Source: DASQYE01 sp036389675
GTDB lineage: Bacteria; Acidobacteriota; Blastocatellia; Pyrinomonadales; Pyrinomonadaceae
Reading direction: 5' to 3'
Assembly: GCA_036389675.1 (NCBI GenBank)
Contig: DASVWI010000033.1
Location: 8,564-72,563 of the forward strand
Length of the DNA stretch: 64,000 bases
Both the position numbers and the translations under genes were made by a program. Below, piece by piece: positions 24,391-31,128 of the stretch. Position 1 is the stretch's first letter. Each line of letters starts with the position of its first letter. Below the pieces are notes generated by a model, which was not told the DNA's origin, did not search any database, and worked only from the letters and a program-made list of their open reading frames with translations.

Positions 24391-24436
24391 TTGGAGCCGG
24401 TGGAGGGATTTGAACCCCCGACCCGCAGTTTACAAA
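24391..24436. repeat. att repeat, right copy (within tRNA-Thr)
   Basis: 46 bases identical to 1554-1599. This copy completes the functional tRNA-Thr gene, so integration restores the tRNA. Confidence 0.9.
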
Positions 24437-24466
24437 ACTGCCGCTCTACCCCTGAGCTACACCGGC
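24392..24466 (-). tRNA. tRNA-Thr (anticodon UGU)
   Basis: Minus strand begins GCCGGTGTAGCTCAG and ends CACCGGCTCCA. The seven-base acceptor stem GCCGGTG/CACCGGC is perfect, the anticodon loop is TTTGTAA (anticodon TGT, threonine) on a GCAGT/ACTGC stem, the T loop is GGTTCAAATCC and CCA is encoded. It is the insertion site of the island. Confidence 0.95.
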
Positions 24467-24786
24467 TTGATGCGGGATGGTTTGGGCTGCCGTGCGCGCA
24501 GCCGAGCCGATACTACCAAACAGCTCTCGCGAAAGGCAACTTACCGGGGAAATTGGCCGTTGAACTCGACTTGAGCCCGTTGCTTATTGAAGAATTCTGT
24601 TGACGGGCTCGTTGGTGGCGCAGTAGGATTGATATTGCCAAAAGAGCGGGGCCGGGTTGCTCCGAGCGAGTCGACGCGCACCTGCTCTATCTTCCAAAAT
24701 ACCCTGGCTGCAAACTTTCCCAAAGGGCCAGCGGCGAAACATCCCGGAATTCACGTCCCGTCCGACAAATTATAAGGAGACTTCTC
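24467..24786. other. Intergenic stretch right of the tRNA
   Basis: No gene is supported. TTGACG at 24600-24605 with TAGGAT 18 bases later (24624-24629) is a possible promoter for the exported protein at 24787, and AAGGAGA just before that gene is a strong ribosome binding site. Confidence 0.4.
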
Positions 24787-25830
24787 GTGCGCACAAGTAA
24801 TTATGCTTCCCTGACCCCGTGGGCTTTTGTCCTGCTCTTCACGTGTGGAGTGTTGAGCGCGGCGAGCGGGCAGACCGCCCCGGGCTCGTCAACCGGTTCT
24901 GCTCCGCCGCAGCAGCAGAGAGCCCCCAGGCCGACCGTCGTGCTGCCACAGGAACAGGCCGCTCGGCCCGTCGCCGGTGAAACGGAGCTTTACTGTGCGG
25001 GGTTCATACAGTCCGAGCCCGTCGTGGTTGATCTGGAGATCGTCGGCGGCGAGCAGGAGGAGTCGCGGCGCGTCTTTTCGACCGGCGACTATCTGTTCAT
25101 CAACGCGGGCGCGCAGCAGGGCATGAGCGTGGGCCAGTCGTTCTCCATCGTGCGCCCGCGCACCCCCTTTAATTCCAGGTTCACGCAGAAGAAGGGCGGG
25201 CTCGGCGTCTTCGTGCAGGAGTTAGGACAGTTGCGCGTGACGGAAGTTAAAGACCGCGTCTCCGTCGCTCAGGTGACGAACGCCTGCGAGACTATTCTGC
25301 TCGGCGATCTGCTCAGAAGCGTGCCGCGTCGCGTTGCGCCCCTGACCAGAACCGAAGTCGCGCTCGCACATTTCAGCGACCCGAACGGCAAACAGCAGGG
25401 ACGCATAGTGATGGCGCGCGACGGACAGGAATTGCTGACCAGAAATCAGATCGTCTATATCGATCTGGGCAGCGAAGACAGGATTAAAACAGGCGACTAC
25501 CTGACGGTCTTCCGACCCATGGGCAAGGGCAATCTACTGACGGGCGTCGACAACGAAGAGATAGCGCGCAACAGCAGCCGCGGCTTTGAGAGCGATAGCC
25601 GACAGGGCGGCAAGTACTCCATACAGGCGAAGCGCCCGAAAGACTCCAACGACTCCGGCTTCTTCAATCCGCCGCTGACCACAAGAGAGATCAAGAGCCG
25701 CCGCCCACCCCTGCCGCGCAAAGTCGTCGGCGAGATCGTGGTGCTCAGCGTACAGGGCCGCACCGCGACGGCCATCATCACGCAGGTCGCGCAGGAGATA
25801 CACACGGGAGATTACGTCGAGCTGCAATAG
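24787..25830 (+). CDS. Exported protein with two FlgT_C-like repeats
   Basis: A 347-residue protein starting at GTG behind a strong AAGGAGA. It has a Sec signal peptide (hydrophobic residues 10-28, ending A-S-G-Q-T) and a Pro/Gln-rich spacer to about residue 55. Two related modules follow: G-D-Y-L-F-I-N-A-G-A-Q-Q-G-M-S-V-G and, later, I-V-Y-I-D-L-G-S-E-D-R-I-K-T-G-D-Y, both ending in a beta strand F-R-P or V-R-P. This resembles the C-terminal domain of flagellar T protein and LysM-neighbouring envelope proteins. It is the first clearly chromosomal gene right of the island. Probably an envelope protein; exact role unknown. Confidence 0.6.
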   Translation: MRTSNYASLTPWAFVLLFTCGVLSAASGQTAPGSSTGSAPPQQQRAPRPTVVLPQEQAARPVAGETELYCAGFIQSEPVVVDLEIVGGEQEESRRVFSTGDYLFINAGAQQGMSVGQSFSIVRPRTPFNSRFTQKKGGLGVFVQELGQLRVTEVKDRVSVAQVTNACETILLGDLLRSVPRRVAPLTRTEVALAHFSDPNGKQQGRIVMARDGQELLTRNQIVYIDLGSEDRIKTGDYLTVFRPMGKGNLLTGVDNEEIARNSSRGFESDSRQGGKYSIQAKRPKDSNDSGFFNPPLTTREIKSRRPPLPRKVVGEIVVLSVQGRTATAIITQVAQEIHTGDYVELQ

Positions 25831-25868
25831 CGACCGTGCGTTTTTAAGAAGACCGCGACAATCAATTA

Positions 25869-25926
25869 CCAGAGCCGACGCGTCGCTCCCCTGAATCGTT
25901 AAGAGGAGGTGACGCGTCGGCTCTGG
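25869..25926. terminator. Bidirectional terminator between convergent genes
   Basis: A 16-bp perfect stem (CCAGAGCCGACGCGTC / GACGCGTCGGCTCTGG) with a 26-base loop, followed by AATTTTTT on the plus strand. It separates the exported-protein gene from convergent pgsA. Confidence 0.8.
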
Positions 25927-25979
25927 AATTTTTTCGCCCGGTGGAGCGTTTTCGATGCGGTGAATATGGCCGAGCACGC

Positions 25980-26729
25980 TCACGTCGCGCGGCTGGGATT
26001 TCCTGCCGGCGTCGTGCTCGCGTGTGCCGCCTCGCGCGCTCGTGCGCCGCGCCGCTTTTCGTTCTTGTAAAAAGCGCGGAAGTATTCGTACATGGAGAGA
26101 AACGCCGAGAACACGACGACCCAGAGCATCGCGCGCCCCATCGTGTAGAGCAGCACCTGCCAGTCCGTCGCGGTCGTCGCTCCCGCGCCGAAGAGGTGCG
26201 AGAGGGCGACGCGTAGCTCCGGCACAGTCCAGAATTGAATCGCCGGGAAGGCGCGACCGAAGTTGCCGACGGGGGGCGCGCCCTTGGCGCTCGAAACGAT
26301 CAGGAGCGCGACGGCGACGACCTGCGCCGCCATCTTAAATTTGCCCATACGCGAGGCGGCAATCACCACGCCGTCGCCCGCCGCAATAGAGCGCAGGCCC
26401 GAGACGGCGAACTCGCGCCCGATGATAATGACGACGGCCCACGCCGGGGCGAGCCTGTTTTCGACCAGCGAGATTAGAGCGGCTGAGATCAGCAGCTTGT
26501 CCGCGATGGGGTCTAAGAGTTCGCCGAAGCGCGAGACCTGATTGCGGCTGCGAGCGATGTGGCCGTCCAGAAAGTCCGTCAGCGCGGCGGCGAGAAAGAT
26601 CGTCACGCCGAGGATGTGGCGCGGAACGCCGAACCAGTTTTCACCAAAGGGCGTGAGCAGCACGGCGACCAGGAGCGGCACGATGAAGATGCGCAACAGC
26701 GTCAGTGCGTTCGGAAGGTTCACGCTCAC
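25980..26729 (-). CDS. pgsA: CDP-diacylglycerol-glycerol-3-phosphate 3-phosphatidyltransferase
   Basis: PgsA makes phosphatidylglycerol phosphate from CDP-diacylglycerol in the inner membrane, the committed step to anionic phospholipids. The 249-residue protein begins V-S-V-N-L-P-N-A-L-T-L-L-R-I and contains the complete CDP-alcohol phosphotransferase motif: D-G-x2-A-R followed by G-x3-D-x3-D (D-G-H-I-A-R and G-E-L-L-D-P-I-A-D). Several membrane helices follow. The GTG at 26729 is chosen because GGAGAGG lies five bases upstream and homology begins there; an upstream in-frame ATG would add 42 unrelated residues. A charged, Arg-rich C-terminal tail of about 30 residues is unusual. It diverges from uvrA. 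Confidence 0.92.
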   Translation of the reverse strand: MSVNLPNALTLLRIFIVPLLVAVLLTPFGENWFGVPRHILGVTIFLAAALTDFLDGHIARSRNQVSRFGELLDPIADKLLISAALISLVENRLAPAWAVVIIIGREFAVSGLRSIAAGDGVVIAASRMGKFKMAAQVVAVALLIVSSAKGAPPVGNFGRAFPAIQFWTVPELRVALSHLFGAGATTATDWQVLLYTMGRAMLWVVVFSAFLSMYEYFRAFYKNEKRRGARAREAAHASTTPAGNPSRAT

Positions 26730-26984
26730 ATCATCCTCTCCACCACCACCGCGAGCCTGCGGCCCGCCGGAAAAGTTTTTCTCTAAAGTGGTCTGTTTCC
26801 AAATCGAAGTGTAGGTCTCGCCTTCAAACGGTGTCAAGATAGTAGGTCGGCGCACTACTTTTACTGTTGGTTGGGAAGTTTCTACGGGCCAGCTTGCTCG
26901 ATGCCCGCCGCTCAGTTAAAATCGCTGTTTCTGCTACTGCTCCCGATTCGCTCTGTAGCAGGCAAACTTTATTATTCGAGCATT

Positions 26985-29852
26985 ATGGCTATTGACCGCA
27001 TCACTGTGCGCGGGGCGCGCCAGCACAATCTCAAGGACATCAACGTAGAGATTCCGCGCGACCGCCTGACCGTCATCACCGGGCTTTCGGGCTCCGGCAA
27101 ATCGTCGCTCGCCTTCGATACCATCTATGCCGAAGGCCAGCGTCGCTACGTCGAATCGCTCTCCGCCTACGCGCGACAGTTTCTAGATCAACTGGAGAAG
27201 CCCGACGTGGATTCCGTGGACGGGCTGTCGCCCGCCATCTCCATCGAACAGAAGACCGTCTCGCGCAGCCCGCGCTCGACAGTCGGCACGGTGACGGAGA
27301 TTTACGACTACCTGCGCCTGCTCTTCTCCTCCATCGGCCAGCCGCACTGCCACATCTGCGGCGCGCCCATCACCCGCCAATCCGTAGAGCAGATCGTTCA
27401 GAGCGTGCTGGCCCTGCCCGAAGGCGAGCGCGTGATGATTCTCGCGCCCATCGTGCGCGGGCGAAAGGGCGAGTTCAAGAAGGAGCTTGAGAAGCTCGCC
27501 AAGGACGGTTTTCTGCGCGCGCGTGTGGATAATGAGCTGCTCTCGCTCGATGAAGAGATCAAGCTCGATAAGAGACGCAACCACACCATCGAAGCGGTCG
27601 TTGATCGCCTGCTCATCAAGCCGGGCATCAACGAGCGCCTCGCCGAATCCGTCCGCACGGCGCTGAAGCTGACGGGAGGCGCTGTGCTCGTCGCGGTCGT
27701 CGACGGCGAAGAGAAGCTCTACTCGGAACGCATGGCCTGCGTCAATTGCGGCATCAACATCCCTCCCCTTGAGCCGCGCTCTTTCTCCTTCAACTCCGCC
27801 TACGGCGCTTGCAAGCGCTGTCATGGGCTCGGCACTGTTTTGGAGGTTGACCCGGCCAAGCTCATCGCTGACGCGACCGAGCCCTCTGACAAAATCTCTT
27901 TCATGGGAACGTCCGACAAGCAGGGCTCAGCTTACCTGCGTAGCGCGCTTCTGGCCGTCATCAAACACTTCAACGCCAACCCCGGCATGCCCTTCGGCGA
28001 GCTTGCCCCGGAGGTACGCAACGCCTTCTTCTACGGGCTTGACCAGACGCTCACCTTCCGTCAGGGCGCTTACACGTACCAGAGCGAATGGAAGGGCGCT
28101 GTCCGCTGGCTGCGCGAAAGGATGAACGAAGCGCCGTCGGAAAAGGTCAGGCTCGCGCTCGAAGAGCTGGTTTCGCCCGTCGTGTGCCCGGATTGCCTTG
28201 GGCAGCGGCTGCAACCCGAATCGCTCTCGGTGCGCCTCGGCGGTCGCGGTATCGCCGAATATACGGCCCTGCCGATTGAGGACGCCATCACAGCCTTTGA
28301 TCGCATACAGCTCACCGAGCGCGAGGAGCAGATCGCCGGGCTCGTCCTGCGCGAGGTCAGAGATCGCCTGCGTTTTCTCGAAAAGGTGGGCCTCGGCTAC
28401 ATCACCCTTGAGCGCCCTTCGGCCACGCTTTCCGGCGGCGAGGGCCAGCGCATACGCCTCGCCACACAGATCGGCTCGCAGCTTCGCGGCGTCCTTTACG
28501 TTTTGGACGAGCCCTCCATCGGTCTGCACCCGCGCGACAACCAGCGCCTGCTTGAGACGCTCTGCGCGCTGCGCGATCTGGGCAATACGGTGCTCGTCGT
28601 TGAGCACGACGAGGAGACGATTCGCCGCGCGGATTACGTGATAGACCTTGGGCCGGGCGCGGGCGCGCACGGCGGCGAGCTGGTCGCTTCCGGCACACCC
28701 GAACAGGTCTCCTGCAATCCGAAATCAATCACCGGTCTATACATCTGCGGGGCACGAGAGATAGCCGTGCCCGAGGCGCGGCGCACGCCGAACGGCAAAG
28801 CGATCACGATTCGCGGCGCGCGTCACAACAACCTGAAAGATATCGACGTGACGTTTCCGCTCGGACTCTTCACGGTCGTGACCGGAGTTTCCGGCTCAGG
28901 CAAGTCAACGCTGGTTGACGATATTCTCTATCACGCGATGGCGCGTTACCTCTACGGCTCGCTCGCCGAGCCCGGCGCTTACACTTCCATTGAAGGACTC
29001 GAACACATTGATAAGGTGATCGAGATAGACCAATCCGCCATCGGACGCACGCCCCGCTCTAACCCGGCGACCTACACGGGGCTGTTTACGCCGATCAGGG
29101 AGCTTTACGCGATGCTGCCCGAATCGCGCGAGCGCGGCTACAAGCCCGGTCGCTTCTCCTTCAACGTCAAGGGCGGGCGCTGCGAAGCCTGCGAGGGCGA
29201 CGGCATGAAGCGCATCGAGATGAATTTCCTCCCCGATGTTTACGTCCTCTGCGATGTCTGTCGCGGCGCGCGCTACAATCGCGAGACGCTCTCTGTCAAG
29301 TACAAGGGCAAGTCCATCGCCGAGCTGCTGGACACGACGGTCGAAGAGGCTCTGCCGCTTCTGGAAAACATTCCGCAGATCAAACAGAAACTGCAAACCC
29401 TGCTCGATGTCGGCTTGGGCTATATCAAGCTGGGCCAATCGGCGACCACGCTTTCGGGCGGCGAGGCACAGCGCATCAAGCTCGCCAAGGAACTATCGAA
29501 GCGCGCCACTGGCCGCACCATCTATATCCTCGACGAGCCGACCACGGGCCTTCACTTCGCCGACGTGCATAAGCTGCTCGATGTCCTGCAACGCTTAGTC
29601 TCCCTCGGCAACACCGTCATCGTCATCGAGCACAACCTTGATGTCATCAAGAGCGCCGACTACGTGATAGATCTCGGCCCGGAAGGCGGCGCGCACGGCG
29701 GACGCCTCGTCGCCTCCGGCACGCCCGAAGAGGTTGCCCGCACCAGAAAGTCACACACCGGCCATGCGCTCAAGCCCCTGCTCAACGGTCACGCCGCGAC
29801 GAGCAACGGTCACGCTCCCGCGCGCAGAGAACGACCCAAGAAGATCGCGTGA
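26985..29852 (+). CDS. uvrA: Excinuclease ABC subunit UvrA
   Basis: UvrA recognises DNA damage and loads UvrB in nucleotide excision repair. The 955-residue protein has two ABC ATPase halves: first P-loop G-L-S-G-S-G-K-S-S-L near residue 35 and signature L-S-G-G-E-G-Q-R near 480; second P-loop G-V-S-G-S-G-K-S-T-L near 635 and L-S-G-G-E-A-Q-R near 825. Zinc-binding C-x2-C pairs (C-H-I-C, C-V-N-C, C-E-A-C, C-D-V-C) are present. The ATG at 26985 gives the standard start M-A-I-D-R-I-T-V-R-G-A; upstream in-frame codons are not conserved in the family. Length is normal. The C terminus carries a short basic tail. Confidence 0.97.
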   Translation: MAIDRITVRGARQHNLKDINVEIPRDRLTVITGLSGSGKSSLAFDTIYAEGQRRYVESLSAYARQFLDQLEKPDVDSVDGLSPAISIEQKTVSRSPRSTVGTVTEIYDYLRLLFSSIGQPHCHICGAPITRQSVEQIVQSVLALPEGERVMILAPIVRGRKGEFKKELEKLAKDGFLRARVDNELLSLDEEIKLDKRRNHTIEAVVDRLLIKPGINERLAESVRTALKLTGGAVLVAVVDGEEKLYSERMACVNCGINIPPLEPRSFSFNSAYGACKRCHGLGTVLEVDPAKLIADATEPSDKISFMGTSDKQGSAYLRSALLAVIKHFNANPGMPFGELAPEVRNAFFYGLDQTLTFRQGAYTYQSEWKGAVRWLRERMNEAPSEKVRLALEELVSPVVCPDCLGQRLQPESLSVRLGGRGIAEYTALPIEDAITAFDRIQLTEREEQIAGLVLREVRDRLRFLEKVGLGYITLERPSATLSGGEGQRIRLATQIGSQLRGVLYVLDEPSIGLHPRDNQRLLETLCALRDLGNTVLVVEHDEETIRRADYVIDLGPGAGAHGGELVASGTPEQVSCNPKSITGLYICGAREIAVPEARRTPNGKAITIRGARHNNLKDIDVTFPLGLFTVVTGVSGSGKSTLVDDILYHAMARYLYGSLAEPGAYTSIEGLEHIDKVIEIDQSAIGRTPRSNPATYTGLFTPIRELYAMLPESRERGYKPGRFSFNVKGGRCEACEGDGMKRIEMNFLPDVYVLCDVCRGARYNRETLSVKYKGKSIAELLDTTVEEALPLLENIPQIKQKLQTLLDVGLGYIKLGQSATTLSGGEAQRIKLAKELSKRATGRTIYILDEPTTGLHFADVHKLLDVLQRLVSLGNTVIVIEHNLDVIKSADYVIDLGPEGGAHGGRLVASGTPEEVARTRKSHTGHALKPLLNGHAATSNGHAPARRERPKKIA

Positions 29853-29916
29853 TATAATCCCGGGCCGCAATCCTTCTCTTCAATATTGACGATCAGGAAA
29901 AGGAGCGTTAGTCGCC

Positions 29917-30891
29917 GTGTCCAGCTACGAAGATGATTTGCGACCGCTCAGCCTGCAAGACGTGAAGACCTACCCTCTCGCCTCGCGTCCGAGCAAAGTG
30001 ACTATCAAAGATTTTGCGCGCCCTCTTAAAGAGGATTCATCGCTCAGAGATTTCCTCCTGACGCTTCCAGACATTCTGGCCGTTCGCAGCTTGCGCGAGC
30101 TGGCCGCGCAGATCAGGCGCGCGCGCGGGCTGAGCAAACCTGTTATCTGGGGCATCGGCGGTCACGTCATCAAGACTGGGCTCGCCGCTGTGATCGCGGA
30201 TTTGATGCGGCGCGGGTATGTGTCAGGCATCGCCGCCAACGGCTCTGTGCTGGTTCATGATGCGGAGATAGCCATGGTCGGCTCGACATCGGAGGATGTG
30301 GACGCGACGCTCGGCTCCGGGGCGTTCGGTGCTGCTGAAGAGACCGGAAGGCTTCTGAATGAAGCGGCGCGTGACGGCGCACGCGACCGCATAGGTCTGG
30401 GCGAAGCGATGGGCCGCGCGCTGCTTCGGCTTGAGCCGCCGCACAGAGACTATTCCCTGCTCTGCGCTTCTTACGAGATGCGCGTGCCCTTCACGGCGCA
30501 CGTCGTCATCGGCGCTGACATAGCGCACTTTCACAGGAGCGTGGACGGCGCTTCGCTCGGCGCAACGACGCACACGGATTTCCGCCTGCTCGCCGAGCTG
30601 GTGCGACGCATGGACGGCGGCGGCGTCTATCTGAACCTTGGCTCCGCCGTCGTGCTCCCTGAAATATTCCTGAAGGCCGTCACGCTCGTGCGCAATCTGG
30701 GCCACCCGCTCGCGGATATCACGACCGCCAATTTCGATTTCATCCAGCAATACCGTCCTCTCACTAATGTCGTCCGTCGCCCCACGGCAGACGGCGTCGG
30801 GCACGGTTATAACATCACAGGCCACCACGAACTGATGATCCCGCTGCTCGCAGCCGAAATCCTCTACGGCACGACCGGGGAGCGACCTTGA
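29917..30891 (+). CDS. Conserved cytoplasmic protein, deoxyhypusine-synthase-like features
   Basis: A 324-residue soluble protein starting at GTG, with AGGAG about 12 bases upstream. Gly-rich turns such as I-W-G-I-G-G-H-V-I-K and G-G-G-V-Y-L-N-L-G-S-A-V-V-L-P suggest a Rossmann-like fold binding NAD or a nucleotide. The S-T-S-E-D-V-D-A-T and N-L-G-H-P-L-A-D-I-T-T-A-N segments look conserved. The overall feel is of the deoxyhypusine-synthase superfamily, but I cannot confirm the catalytic lysine, so the function is left open. It follows uvrA by 64 bases and may be co-transcribed with it. Confidence 0.55.
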   Translation: MSSYEDDLRPLSLQDVKTYPLASRPSKVTIKDFARPLKEDSSLRDFLLTLPDILAVRSLRELAAQIRRARGLSKPVIWGIGGHVIKTGLAAVIADLMRRGYVSGIAANGSVLVHDAEIAMVGSTSEDVDATLGSGAFGAAEETGRLLNEAARDGARDRIGLGEAMGRALLRLEPPHRDYSLLCASYEMRVPFTAHVVIGADIAHFHRSVDGASLGATTHTDFRLLAELVRRMDGGGVYLNLGSAVVLPEIFLKAVTLVRNLGHPLADITTANFDFIQQYRPLTNVVRRPTADGVGHGYNITGHHELMIPLLAAEILYGTTGERP

Positions 30892-30904
30892 GCCAAAATT
30901 CCTG

Positions 30905-30933
30905 TTGACACCCACAGACTCCGCCAATATACT
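30905..30933 (+). promoter_or_regulatory. Consensus sigma-70 promoter of the TonB receptor
   Basis: TTGACA (30905-30910), exactly 17 bases, then TATACT (30928-30933). The -35 is perfect and the -10 matches five of six positions. It lies about 195 bases upstream of the TonB-dependent receptor gene. Confidence 0.8.
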
Positions 30934-30942
30934 TAAGACTTG

Positions 30943-30965
30943 AAATTGAAAACCGTTTTCAATTT
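30943..30965 (+). promoter_or_regulatory. Perfect palindrome, Fur-box-like operator
   Basis: AAATTGAAAAC, one base, GTTTTCAATTT: an 11-bp perfect inverted repeat beginning ten bases after the -10, so it covers the transcription start. The core TTGAAAAC/GTTTTCAA resembles Fur-family operators. Since the gene is a TonB-dependent receptor, metal-responsive repression is likely (inference). Confidence 0.6.
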
Positions 30966-31128
30966 TACCCATTAACTGAGGATAATCGGAAAGCAACAGG
31001 GGTTTCGTCGCGACCAACCAGTTTGGTGAAGCGATGCTTGAGCCCGCCATCATACAAACCGTAGGGGCCGACGGCTTCCGGGAATTTCAAGCACGGTCGC
31101 CTGCCATTTTCAATTGGAGAATCTTCAA

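Larger units (their letters stand above)
1554..24436. mobile_element. 22.8-kb integrative island in tRNA-Thr(UGU)
   Basis: The island is bounded by a 46-bp exact direct repeat of the tRNA-Thr 3' end (1554-1599 and 24391-24436). It encodes a tyrosine recombinase, small HTH proteins of excisionase type, a primase-polymerase, a terminase-small-subunit-like protein, a Type I restriction system and signalling cargo. Genes inside are visibly richer in A+T than the chromosome to the right. It has no capsid, portal or conjugation genes, so it fits a phage-satellite-like or non-autonomous integrative element better than a full prophage. The integrase carries a nonsense codon, so the copy may be stranded. 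Confidence 0.85.

Noticed and set aside
24382..24603. Open frame beginning on the antisense of tRNA-Thr
   Set aside because: It is the antisense of a tRNA gene; such frames (V-E-G-F-E-P-P-T-R) are a well-known annotation artefact.
27183..28670. Long minus-strand open frames opposite uvrA
   Set aside because: GC-rich coding DNA yields long antisense frames; no ribosome binding sites and uvrA is unambiguous.
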